Source: Petrolisthes cinctipes (lineage: Eukaryota > Arthropoda > Malacostraca > Decapoda > Porcellanidae). From it: a DNA stretch of 64,000 nucleotides. The first letter of the stretch is position 1, and every line of letters starts with the position of its first letter. The notes beneath the pieces are model-generated. The model had not been told where the DNA came from and did not search any database. It worked only from the letters and a program-made list of their open reading frames with translations. Location: the NCBI GenBank assembly GCA_033782935.1, contig JAWQEG010000369.1, positions 1,307,501-1,371,500 of the forward strand, given 5' to 3'. Positions 25,500 through 37,580 of this stretch are shown here, one piece after another. The position numbers and the translations under genes are program-made.

Positions 25500-26960
25500 T
25501 ATTTTGAAAATATTCTAGCATTGTACAGATTGCTTCTGGGACCCCAAAATATTGAATTTTCGGGTGTTTTGAGCCTGAATTTGAGATATAAACGGGTACA
25601 GAAGATACATGCACATATTGACTTTGGGCACCAAAAATATCGATTTTCAGCATGTTTTGGGCCTGAATTTTGAAAATACTCTAACACGGAGTAGGCATGT
25701 ACAGATCGCTTCTGGGACCCCAAAATATCGAATTTTCGGGTGTTTAGGGCCAGAATTTGAGATATAAACGGGTACAGAAGATGCATGCACATATCGACTT
25801 TTGTGCACCTAAAAGATCGATTTTCAGTATGTTTTGAGCATGTATTTTGAAAATACTCTAACACCGAGTAGGCATGTACAGATCGCATCTGGGACCCCTA
25901 AATATCGAATTTTCGGGTGTTTTGGGACTGAATTTGAGATATCGACTTTTTGGCACCTAAAAGATCGATTTTTAGCATGTTTTTAGCCTATATTTTGAAA
26001 ATATACTAGCACTGTACAGATTGCTTCTGGGACCCCAAAATATTGAATTTTCGGGTGTTTTGAGCCTGAATTTGAGATATAAACGGGTACAGAAGATACA
26101 TGCACATATTGACTTTGGGCACCAAAAATATCGATTTTCAGCATGTTTTGGGCCTGAATTTTGAAAATACTCTAACACGGAGTAGGCATGTACAGATCGC
26201 TTCTGGGACCCCAAAATATCGAATTTTCGGGTGTTTAGGGCCAGAATTTGAGATATAAATGGGTACAGAAGATGAATGCACATATCGACTTTTGGGCACC
26301 TAAAAGATCGATTTTCAGTATGTTTTTGGCCTATATTTTGAAAATATTCTAGCACTGTGTAGGCATGTACAGATCGCTTCTGGGACCCCTAAATATCGAA
26401 TTTTCGGGTGTTTTGGGACTGAATTTGAGATATCGACTTTTTGGCACCTAAAAGATCGATTTTTAGCATGTTTTTAGCCTATATTTTGAAAATATTCTAG
26501 CACTGAGTAGGCATGTAGAGATTGCTTCTGGGACCTCAAAATATTAAATTTTCTGTTGTTTTGAGCCTGAATTTGAGATATAAACGGGTACAGAAGATAT
26601 ATGCACATATTGACTTTGGGCACCAAAAATATCGATTTTCAGCATGTTTTGGGCCTGAATTTTGAAAATACTCTAACACGGAGTAGGCATGTACAGATCG
26701 CTTCTGGGACCCCAAAATATCGAATTTTCGGGTGTTTTGAGCCTGAATTTGAGATATAATCGAGTACAGAAGATGCATGCACATATCGACTTTTGTGCAC
26801 CTAAAAGATCGATTTTCAGCATGTTTTGGGCCTGAATTTTGAAAATACTCTAACACGGAGTAGGCATGTACAAATCGCTTCTGGGACCCCAAAATATCGA
26901 ATTTTCGGGTGTTTTGGGACTGAATTTGAGATATCGACTTTTTGGCACCTAAAAGATCGA
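25500..26960 (+). repeat. Satellite segment recurring near 33.3 kb
   Basis: Contains B-alpha with GATCGCATCTGGG (25,881), then E, then A with GATGAATGCACA (26,271). The same two variants occur at 33,692 and 34,082, an offset of 7811 bp. An E copy near 26,515 is unusually diverged (GTAGAGATTG, ACCTCAAAATATTAAATTTTC, GATATATGCAC). Only satellite is present. Confidence 0.78.
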
Positions 26961-28945
26961 TTTTTAGCATGTTTTTAGCCTATATTTTGAAAATATTCTA
27001 GCACTGAGTAGGCATGTACAGATTGCTTCTGGGACCCCAAAATATTGAATTTTCGGGTGTTTTGAGCCTGAATTTGAGATATAAACGGGTACAGAAGATA
27101 CATGCACATATTGACTTTGGGCACCTAAAAGATCGATTTTCAGCATGTTTTGGGCCTGAATTTTGAAAATACTCTAACACGGAGTAGGCATGTACAGATC
27201 GCTTCTGGGACCCCAAAATATCGAATTTTCGGTTTTTTTGAGCCTGAATTTGAGATATAAACGGGTACTGAAGATGCATGCACATATCGACTTTTGTGCA
27301 CCTAAAAGATCGATTTTCAGTATGTTTTGAGCATGTATTTTGAAAATACTCTAACACGGAGTAGGCATGTACAGATCGCTTCTGGGACCCCTAAATATCG
27401 AATTTTCGGGTGTTTTGGGACTGAATTTGAGATATCGACTTTTTGGCACCTAAAAGATCGATTTTTAGCATGTTTTTAGTCTATATTTTGAAAATATTCT
27501 AGCATTGTACAGATTGCTTCTGGGACCCCAAAATATTGAATTTTCGGGTGTTTTAAGCCTGAATTTGAGATATAAACGGGTACAGAAGATACATACACAT
27601 ATTGACTTTGGGCACCAAAAATATCGATTTTCAGCATGTTTTGGGACTGAATTTTGAAAATACTCTAACACGGAGTAGGCATGTACAGATCGCTTCTGTT
27701 AACCCAAAATATCGAATTTTCGGGTGTTTAGGGCCAGAATTTGAGATATAAACGGGTACAGAAGATGCATGCACATATCGACTTTTGGGCACCTAAAAGA
27801 TCGATTTTCAGTATGTTTTTGGCCTATATTTTGAAAATATTCTAGCAATGTGTAGGCATGTACAGATCGCTTCTGGGACACCTAAATATCGAATTTTCGG
27901 GTGTTTTGGGACTGAATTTGAGATATCGACTTTTTGGCACCTAAAAGATCGATTTTTAGCATGTTTTTAGCCTATATTTTGAAAATATTCTAGCACTGAG
28001 TAGGCATGTACAGATTGCTTCTGGGACCAAAAAATATTGAATTTTCGGGTGTTTTGAGCCTGAATTTGAGATATAAACGGGTACAGAAGATACATGCACA
28101 TATTGACTTTGGGCACCTAAAAGATCGATTTTCAGCATGTTTTGGGCCTGAATTTTGAAAATACTCTAACACGGAGTAGGCATGTACAGATCGCTTCTGG
28201 GACCCCAAAATATCGAATTTTCGGGTTTTTTGAGCCTGAATTTGAGATATAAACGGGTACTGAAGATGCATGCACATATCGACTTTTGTGCACCTAAAAG
28301 ATCGATTTTCAGTATGTTTTGAGCATGTATTTTGAAAATACTCTAACACGGAGTAGGCATGTACAGATCGCTTCTGGGACCCCTAAATATCGAATTTTCG
28401 GGTGTTTTGGGACTGAATTTGAGATATCGACTTTTTGGCACCTAAAAGATCGATTTTTAGCATGTTTTTAGTCTATATTTTGAAAATATTCTAGCATTGT
28501 GCAGATTGCTTCTGGGACCCCAAAATATTGAATTTTCGGGTGTTTTAAGCCTGAATTTGAGATATAAACGGGTACAGAAGATACATGCACATATTGACTT
28601 TGGGCACCAAAAATATCGATTTTCAGCATGTTTTGGGACTGAATTTTGAAAATACTCTAACACGGAGTAGGCATGTACAGATCGCTTCTGGGAACCCAAA
28701 ATATCGAATTTTCGGGTGTTTAGTGCCAGAATTTGAGATATAAACGGGTACAGAAGATGCATGCACATATCGACTTTTGGGCACCTAAAAGATCGATTTT
28801 CAGTATGTTTTTGGCCTATATTTTGAAAATATTCTAGCACTGTGTAGGCATGTACAGATCGCTTCTGGGACCCCTAAATATCGAATTTTCGGGTGTTTTG
28901 GGACTGAATTTGAGATATCGACTTTTTGGCACCTAAAAGATCGAT
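26960..28945 (+). repeat. 992 bp hexamer, tandem duplicated
   Basis: Two copies of a six-monomer block, about 26.96-27.95 and 27.95-28.95 kb, with matching variants 992 bp apart: an E with GGGCACCTAAAAGATCG, a D with a TTTTTTGAGCC run, a B-alpha with TTTTTAGTCTATATTTTG and CTAGCATTGT, an E with GGGACTGAATTTTG, and an A with AACCCAAAATATCG. The following copy at 28.95 kb diverges (ACCTCAAAATATTGAATTTT, CACCAATAATATCG), so the block stops there. Confidence 0.85.
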
Positions 28946-31900
28946 TTTTAGCATGTTTTTAGCCTATATTTTGAAAATATTCTAGCACTGAGTAGGCATG
29001 TACAGATTGCTTCTGGGACCTCAAAATATTGAATTTTCGGTTGTTTTGAGCCTGAATTTGAGATATAAACGGGTACAGAAGATACATGCACATATTGACT
29101 TTGGGCACCAATAATATCGATTTTCAGCATGTTTTGGGCCTGAATTTTGAAAATACTCTAACACGGAGTAGGCATGTACAGATCGCTTCTGGGACCCCAA
29201 AATATCGAATTTTCGGGTGTTTTGAGCCTGTATTTGAGATATAAACGGGTACTGAAGATGCATGCACATATCGACTTTTGTGCACCTAAAAGATTGATTT
29301 TCAGCATTTTTTGGGCCTGAATTTTGAAAATACTCTAACACGGAGTAGGCATGTACAGATCGCTTCTGGGACCCCAAAATATCGAATTTTCGGGTGTTTT
29401 GAGCCTGAATTTGAGATATAAACGGGTACTGAAGATGCATGCACATATCGACTTTTGTGCACCTAAAAGATCGATTTTCAGTATGTTTTGAGCATGTATT
29501 TTGAAAATACTCTAACACGGAGTAGGCATGTACAGATCGCTTCTGGGACCCCTAAATATCGAATTTTCGGGTGTTTTGGGACTGAATTTGAGATATCGAC
29601 TTTTTGGCACCTAAAAGATCGATTTTTAGCATGTTTTTAGTCTATATTTTGAAAATATTCTAGCATTGTACAGATTGCTTCTGGGACCCCAAAATATTGA
29701 ATTTTCGGGTGTTTTGAGCCTGAATTTTAGATATAAACGGGTACAGAAGATACATGCACATATTGACTTTGGGCACCAAAAATATCGATTTTCAGCATGT
29801 TTTGGGCCTGAATTTTGAAAATACTCTAACACGGAGTAGGCATGTACAGATCGCTTCTGGGACCCCCAAATATCGAATTTTCGGGTGTTTAGGGCCAGAA
29901 TTTGAGATATAAACGGGTACAGAAGATGCATGCACATATCGACTTTTGGGCACCTAAAAGATCGATTTTCAGTATGTTTTTAGCCTGTATTTTGAAAATA
30001 CTCTAACACGGAGTAGGCATGTACAGATACCTTCTGGGACCTCTAAATATCGAATTTTCGGGTGTTTTGGGACTGAATTTGAGATATCGATTTTTTGGCA
30101 CCTAAAATATCGATTTTCAGCATGTTTTTAGCCTATATTTTGAAAATATTCTAGCACTGTGTAGGCATGTACAGATTGCTTCTGGGACCCCAAAATATTG
30201 AATTTTCGGGTGTTTTGAGCCTGAATTTGAGATATAAACGGGTACTGAAGATGCATGCACATATCGACTTTTGTGCACCTAAAATATCGATTTTCAGTAT
30301 GTTTTGAGCATGTATTTTGAAAATACTCTAACACGGAGTAGGCATGTACAGATCGCTTCTGGGAACCCAAAATATCGAATTTTCGGGTGTTTAGTGCCAG
30401 AATTTGAGATATAAACGGGTACAGAAGATGCATGCACATATCGACTTTTGGGCACCTAAAAGATCGATTTTCAGTATGTTTTTGGCCTATATTTTGAAAA
30501 TATTCTAGCACTGTGTAGGCATGTACAGATCGCTTCTGGGACCCCTAAATATCGAATTTTCGGGTGTTTTGGGACTGAATTTGAGATATCGACTTTTTGG
30601 CACCTAAAAGATCGATTTTTAGCATGTTTTTAGCCTATATTTTGAAAATATTCTAGCACTGAGTAGGCATGTACAGATTGCTTCTGGGACCTCAAAATAT
30701 TGAATTTTCGGTTGTTTTGAGCCTGAATTTGAGATATAAACGGGTACAGAAGATACATGCACATATTGACTTTGGGCACCAATAATATCGATTTTCAGCA
30801 TGTTTTGGGCCTGAATTTTGAAAATACTCTAACACGGAGTAGGCATGTACAGATCGCTTCTGGGACCCCAAAATATCGAATTTTCGGGTGTTTTGAGCCT
30901 GTATTTGAGATATAAACGGGTACTGAAGATGCATGCACATATCGACTTTTGTGCACCTAAAAGATTGATTTTCAGCATTTTTTGGGCCTGAATTTTGAAA
31001 ATACTCTAACACGGAGTAGGCATGTACAGATCGCTTCTGGGACCCCAAAATATCGAATTTTCGGGTGTTTTGAGCCTGAATTTGAGATATAAACGGGTAC
31101 TGAAGATGCATGCACATATCGACTTTTGTGCACCTAAAAGATCGATTTTCAGTATGTTTTGAGCATGTATTTTGAAAATACTCTAACACGATGTAGGCAT
31201 GTACAGATCGCTTCTGGGACCCCTAAATATCGAATTTTCGGGTGTTTTGGGACTGAATTTGAGATATCGACTTTTTGGCACCTAAAAGATCGATTTTTAG
31301 CATGTTTTTAGTCTATATTTTGAAAATATTCTAGCATTGTACAGATTGCTTCTGGGACCCCAAAATATTGAATTTTCGGGTGTTTTGAGCCTGAATTTTA
31401 GATATAAACGGGTACAGAAGATACATGCACATATTGACTTTGGGCACCAAAAATATCGATTTTCAGCATGTTTTGGGCCTGAATTTTGAAAATACTCTAA
31501 CACGGAGTAGGCATGTACAGATCGCTTCTGGGACCCCCAAATATCGAATTTTCGGGTGTTTAGGGCCAGAATTTGAGATATAAACGGGTACAGAAGATGC
31601 ATGCACATATCGACTTTTGGGCACCTAAAAGATCGATTTTCAGTATGTTTTTAGCCTGTATTTTGAAAATACTCTAACACGGAGTAGGCATGTACAGATA
31701 CCTTCTGGGACCTCTAAATATCGAATTTTCGGGTGTTTTGGGACTGAATTTGAGATATCGATTTTTTGGCACCTAAAATATCGATTTTCAGCATGTTTTT
31801 AGCCTATATTTTGAAAATATTCTAGCACTGTGTAGGCATGTACAGATTGCTTCTGGGACCCCAAAATATTGAATTTTCGGGTGTTTTGAGCCTGAATTTG

Positions 31901-32010
31901 AGATATAAACGGGTACTGAAGATGCATGCACATATCGACTTTTGTGCACCTAAAATATCGATTTTCAGTATGTTTTGAGCATGTATTTTGAAAATACTCT
32001 AACACGGAGT
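28670..32010 (+). repeat. 1671 bp decamer, tandem duplicated (two adjacent copies)
   Basis: Copy one is about 28.67-30.34 kb and copy two about 30.34-32.01 kb. The unit is ten monomers: A177, B148, E176, D-like 177, D177, B138, E176, A177, B148, D177, which sum to 1671. Shared private variants are exactly 1671 bp apart: AACCC with TAGTGCCAG at 28,721/30,392, CACCAATAATATCG near 29,107/30,778, CAGCATTTTTTGGGCC near 29,303/30,974, and CTGAATTTTAGATAT near 29,725/31,396. The two copies look almost identical. Confidence 0.9.
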
Positions 32011-33600
32011 TGGCATGTACAGATCGCTTCTGAGACCCCTAAATATCGAATTTTCGGGTGTTTTGGGACTGAATTTGAGATATCGACTTTTTGGCACCTA
32101 AAAGATCGATTTTTATCATGTTTTTAGCCTATATTTTGAAAATATTCTAGCACTGAGTAGGCATGTACAGATTGCTTCTGGGACCCCAAAATATTGAATT
32201 TTCGGTTGTTTTGAGCCTGAATTTGAGATATAAACGGGTACAGAAGATACATGCACCTATTGACTTTGGGCACCAAAAATATCGATTTTCAGCATGTTTT
32301 GGGCCTGAATTTTGAAAATACTCTAACACGGAGTAGGCATGTACAAATCGCTTCTGTGACCCCAAAATATCGAATTTTCGGGTGTTTTGGGACTGAATTT
32401 GAGATATCGACTTTTTGGCACCTAAAAGATCGATTTTTAGCATGTTTTTAGCCTATATTTTGAAAATATTCTAGCACTGTACAGATTGCTTCTGGGACCC
32501 CAAAATATTGAATTTTCGGGTGTTTTGAGCCTGAATTTGAGATATAAACGGGTACAGAAGATACATGCACATATTGACTTTGGGCACCAAAAATATCGAT
32601 TTTCAGCATGTTTTGGGCCTGAATTTTGAAAATACTCTAACACGGAGTAGGCATGTACAGATCGCTTCTGGGACCCCAAAATATCGAATTTTCGGGTGTT
32701 TAGGGCCAGAATTTGAGATATATACGGGTACAGAAGATGCATGCACATATCGACTTTTGGGCACCTAAAAGATCGATTTTCAGTATGTTTTTGGCCTGTA
32801 TTTTGAAAATACTCTAACACGGAGTAGGCATGTACAGATCGCTTCTGGGAACCCAAAATATCGAATTTTCGGGTGTTTAGGGCCAGAATTTGAGATATAA
32901 ACGGGTACAGAAGATGCATGCACATATCGACTTTTGGGCACCTAAAAGATCGATTTTCAGTATGTTTTTGGCCTATATTTTGAAAATATTCTAGCACTGT
33001 GTAGGCATGTACAGATCGCTTCTGGGACCCCTAAATATCGAATTTTCGGGTGTTTTGGGACTGAATTTGAGATATCGACTTTTTGGCACCTAAAAGATCG
33101 ATTTTTAGCATGTTTTTAGCCTATATTTTGAAAATATTCTAGCACTGAGTAGGCATGTACAGATTGCTTCTGGGACCTCAAAATATTGAATTTTCGGTTG
33201 TTTTGAGCCTGAATTTGAGATATAAACGGGTACAGAAGATACATGCACATATTGACTTTGGGCACCAAAAATATCGATTTTCAGCATGTTTTGGGCCTGA
33301 ATTTTGAAAATACTCTAACACGGAGTAGGCATGTACAGATCGCTTTTGGGACCCCAAAATATCGAATTTTCGGGTGTTTTGAGCCTGTATTTGAGATATA
33401 AACGGGTACTGAAGATGCATGCACATATCGACTTTTGTGCACCTAAAAGATCGATTTTCAGCATTTTTTGGGCCTGAATTTTGAAAATACTCTAACACGG
33501 AGTAGGCATGTACAGATCGCTTCTGGGACCCCAAAATATCGAATTTTCGGGTGTTTTGAGCCTGAATTTGAGATATAAACGGGTACTGAAGATGCATGCA
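32010..33600 (+). repeat. Satellite segment with three full monomers in a row
   Basis: A B-alpha with CTTCTGAGACCCC and TTTTTATCATG, an E with TTCGGTTGTTTT, a B-alpha with CAAATCGCTTCTGTG, then E, A, A in succession from 32,475 to about 33,004. The first A carries GATATATACGGG. The following D-like monomers from 33.3 kb have a CCTGTATTTGAG change. The part up to 32.46 kb matches 35.5-36.4 kb at an offset of 3979 bp. Confidence 0.8.
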
Positions 33601-35660
33601 CATATCGACTTCTGTGCACCTAAAAGATCGATTTTCAGTATGTTTTGAGCATGTATTTTGAAAATACTCTAACACGGAGTAGGCATGTACAGATCGCATC
33701 TGGGACCCCTAAATATCGAATTTTCGGGTGTTTTGGGACTGAATTTGAGATATCGACTTTTTGGCACCTAAAAGATCGATTTTTAGCATGTTTTTAGCCT
33801 ATATTTTGAAAATATTCTAGCACTGTACAGATTGCTTCTGGGACCCCAAAATATTGAATTTTCGGTTGTTTTGAGCCTGAATTTGAGATATAAACGGGTA
33901 CAGAAGATACATGCACATATTGACTTTGGGCACCAAAAATATCGATTTTCAGCATGTTTTGGGCCTGAATTTTGAAAATACTCTAACACGGAGTAGGCAT
34001 GTACAGATCGCTTCTGGGACCCCAAAATATCGAATTTTCGGGTGTTTAGGGCCAGAATTTGAGATATAAACGGGTACAGAAGATGAATGCACATATCGAC
34101 TTTTGGGCACCTAAAAGATCGATTTTCAGTATGTTTTTGGCCTATATTTTGAAAATATTCTAGCACTGTGTAGGCATGTACAGATCGCTTCTGGGACCCC
34201 TAAATATCGAATTTTCGGGTGTTTTGGGACTGAATTTGAGATATCGACTTTTTGGCACCTAAAAAATCGATTTTTAGCATGTTTTTAGCCTATATTTTGA
34301 AAATATTCTAGCACTGAGTAGGCATGTACAGATTGCTTCTGGGACCTCAAAATATTGAATTTTCGGTTGTTTTGAGCCTGAATTTGAGATATAAACGGGT
34401 ACAGAAGATACATGCACATATTGACTTTGGGCACCAAAAATATCGATTTTTAGCATGTTTTGGGCCTGAATTTTGAAAATACTCTAACACGGAGTAGGCA
34501 TGTACAGATCGCTTCTGGGACCCCAAAATATCGAATTTTCGGGTGTTTTGAGCCTGAATTTGAGATATAATCGGGTACAGAAGATGCATGCACATATCGA
34601 CTTTTGTGCACCTAAAAGATCGATTTTCAGCATGTTTTGGGCCTGAATTTTGAAAATACTCTAACACGGAGTAGGCATGTACAAATCGCTTCTGGGACCC
34701 CTAAATATCGAATTTTCGGGTGTTTTGGGACTGAATTTGAGATATCGACTTTTTGGCACCTAAAAGATCGATTTTTAGCATGTTTTTAGCCTATATTTTG
34801 AAAATATTCTAGCACTGAGTAGGCATGTACAGATTGCTTCTGGGACCCCAAAATATTGAATTTTCGGGTGTTTTGAGCCTGAATTTGAGATATAAACGGG
34901 TACAGAAGATACATGCACATATTGACTTTGGGCACCTAAAAGATCGATTTTCAGCATGTTTTGGGCCTGAATTTTGAAAATACTCTAACACGGAGTAGGC
35001 ATGTACAGATCGCTTCTGGGACCCCAAAATATCGAATTTTCGGGTTTTTTGAGCCTGAATTTGAGATATAAACGTGTACTGAAGATGCATGCACATATCG
35101 ACTTTTGTGCACCTAAAAGATCGATTTTCAGTATGTTTTGAGCATGTATTTTGAAAATACTCTAACACGGAGTAGGCATGTACAGATCGCTTCTGGGACC
35201 CCTAAATATCGAATTTTCGGGTGTTTTGGGACTGAATTTGAGATATCGACTTTTTGGCACCTAAAAGATCGATTTTTAGCATGTTTTTAGTCTATATTTT
35301 GAAAATATTCTAGCATTGTGCAGATTGCTTCTGGGACCCCAAAATATTGAATTTTCGGGTGTTTTAAGCCTGAATTTGAGATATAAACGGGTACAGAAGA
35401 TACATGCACATATTGACTTTGGGCACCAAAAATATCGATTTTCAGCATGTTTTGGGACTGAATTTTGAAAATACTCTAACACGGAGTAGGCATGTACAGA
35501 TCGCTTCTGGGAACCCAAAATATCGAATTTTCGGGTGTTTAGGGCCAGAATTTGAGATATAAACGGGTACAGAAGATGCATGCACATATCGACTTTTGGG
35601 CACCTAAAAGATCGATTTTCAGTATGTTTTTAGCCTGTATTTTGAAAATACTCTAACACG
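33600..35660 (+). repeat. Distant copy of the 25.8-27.8 kb block (offset 7811 bp)
   Basis: Marker variants shared with 25.8-27.8 kb lie 7811 bp apart: GATCGCATC at 25,881/33,692, GATGAATGC at 26,271/34,082, the TATAATCG hybrid near 26,757/34,568, and the E with GGGCACCTAAAAGATCG. The same sequence matches the second 992 bp copy at an offset of 6819, which is 7811 minus 992, as expected if a member of the 992 bp pair was copied. Confidence 0.82.
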
Positions 35661-37580
35661 GAGTAGGCATGTACAGATACCTTCTGGGACCTCTAAATAT
35701 CGAATTTTCGGGTGTTTTGGGACTGAATTTGAGATATCGATTTTTTGGCACCTAAAATATCGATTTTCAGCATGTTTTTAGCCTATATTTTGAAAATATT
35801 CTAGCACTGTGTAGGCATGTACAGATTGCTTCTGGGACCCCAAAATATTGAATTTTCGGGTGTTTTGAGCCTGAATTTGAGATATAAACGGGTACTGAAG
35901 ATGCATGCACATATCGACTTTTGTGCACCTAAAATATCGATTTTCAGTATGTTTTGAGCATGTATTTTGAAAATACTCTAACACGGAGTTGGCATGTACA
36001 GATCGCTTCTGAGACCCCTAAATATCGAATTTTCGGGTGTTTTGGGACTGAATTTGAGATATCGACTTTTTGGCACCTAAAAGATCGATTTTTATCATGT
36101 TTTTAGCCTATATTTTGAAAATATTCTAGCACTGAGTAGGCATGTACAGATTGCTTCTGGGACCCCAAAATATTGAATTTTCGGTTGTTTTGAGCCTGAA
36201 TTTGAGATATAAACGGGTACAGAAGATACATGCACATATTGACTTTGGGCACCAAAAATATCGATTTTCAGCATGTTTTGGGCCTGAATTTTGAAAATAC
36301 TCTAACACGGAGTAGGCATGTACAAATCGCTTCTGTGACCCCAAAATATCGAATTTTCGGGTGTTTTGGGACTGAATTTGAGATATCGACTTTTTGGCAC
36401 CTAAAAGATCGATTTTTAGCATGTTTTAGCCTATATTTTGAAAATATTCTAGCACTGAGTAGGCATGTACAGATTGCTTCTGGGACCTCAAAATATTGAA
36501 TTTTCGGTTGTTTTGAGCCTGAATTTGAGATATAAACGGGTACAGAAGATACATGCACATATTGACTTTGGGCACCAAAAATATCGATTTTCAGCATGTT
36601 TTGGGCCTGAATTTTGAAAATACTCTAACACGGAGTAGGCATGTACAGATCGCTTCTGGGACCCCCAAATATCGAATTTTCGGGTGTTTAGGGCCAGAAT
36701 TTGAGATATAAACGGGTACAGAAGATGCATGCACATATCGATTTTTTCGCACCTAAAAGATCGATTTTCAGTATGTTTTTAGCCTGTATTTTGAAAATAC
36801 TCTAACACGGAGTAGGCATGTACAGATACCTTCTGGGACCTCTAAATATCGAATTTTCGGGTGTTTTGGGACTGAATTTGAGATATCGATTTTTTGGCAC
36901 CTAAAATATCGATTTTCAGCATGTTTTTAGCCTATATTTTGAAAATATTCTAGCACTGTGTAGGCATGTACAGATTGCTTCTGGGACCCCAAAATATTGA
37001 ATTTTCGGGTGTTTTGAGCCTGAATTTGAGATATAAACGGGTAATGAAGATGCATGCACATATCGACTTTTGTGCACCTAAAATATCGATTTTCAGTATG
37101 TTTTGAGCATGTATTTTGAAAATACTCTAACACGGAGTTGGCATGTACAGATCGCTTCTGAGACCCCTAAATATCGAATTTTCGGGTGTTTTGGGACTGA
37201 ATTTGAGATATCGACTTTTTGGCACCTAAAAGATCGATTTTTATCATGTTTTTAGCCTATATTTTGAAAATATTCTAGCACTGAGTAGGCATGTACAGAT
37301 TGCTTCTGGGACCCCAAAATATTGAATTTTCGGTTGTTTTGAGCCTGAATTTGAGATATAAACGGGTACAGAAGATACATGCACATATTGACTTTGGGCA
37401 CCAAAAATATCGATTTTCAGCATGTTTTGGGCCTGAATTTTGAAAATACTCTAACACGGAGTAGGCATGTACAAATCGCTTCTGTGACCCCAAAATATCG
37501 AATTTTCGGGTGTTTTGGGACTGAATTTGAGATATCGACTTTTTGGCACCTAAAAGATCGATTTTTAGCATGTTTTTAGC
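35550..37580 (+). repeat. 1149 bp heptamer, tandem duplicated
   Basis: Two copies of a seven-monomer unit. The copy from 36,144 to 37,292 contains E176, B147, E176, A177, B148, D177, B148 (sum 1149), so dimers and a trimer alternate. The rare end GAGTTGGCAT lies at 35,986 and 37,135, exactly 1149 bp apart. The first B-alpha lacks one T (ATGTTTTAGCC at 36,421). The same two-copy structure recurs at 42.4-44.3 kb, where the unit is 1150 bp because this T is present. Confidence 0.87.

Larger units (their letters stand above)
21700..25500 (+). repeat. 1994 bp block tandem duplicated; second copy 1818 bp
   Basis: Copy one is about 21.7-23.7 kb and copy two about 23.7-25.5 kb. Each starts with a C-front/A-back hybrid monomer (21711 and 23705, offset 1994) and contains a B-beta with TTTTTTGGCCCC and a GTATAGGCAT end. 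After about 24.7 kb the offset to copy one becomes 1818, so copy two lacks exactly one 176 bp class C monomer (the TCTGGTGTTTTGAG one near 22,710-22,885). The rare ATGTTTTTATTCTAT variant lies at 23,673 and 25,491, 1818 bp apart. Confidence 0.87.

Noticed and set aside
32437..32997. Minus-strand open frame of 186 codons, the joint longest with those at 45306-45866 and 47114-47674
   Set aside because: It spans three consecutive full monomers of the satellite. The 177 bp unit is a multiple of three, so one stop-free frame per monomer stays open through neighbours. Frame and length change with each 176 or 148 bp unit, and the same peptide recurs across the array with random stops. No start context, promoter or domain supports a gene.
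36421..36431. ATGTTTTAGCC, one T fewer than usual, as a possible sequencing error
   Set aside because: Kept only as a marker. It lies in a homopolymer, so a read error is possible, but the offset change from 6748 to 6749 is explained either way and no claim depends on it.
36230..36499. Plus-strand open frames of 60-89 codons, repeated at many sites (for example 37379-37579, 42978-43178, 46112-46312)
   Set aside because: Shadows of the same repeat on the other strand. They start and stop at equivalent monomer positions and change with single indels.
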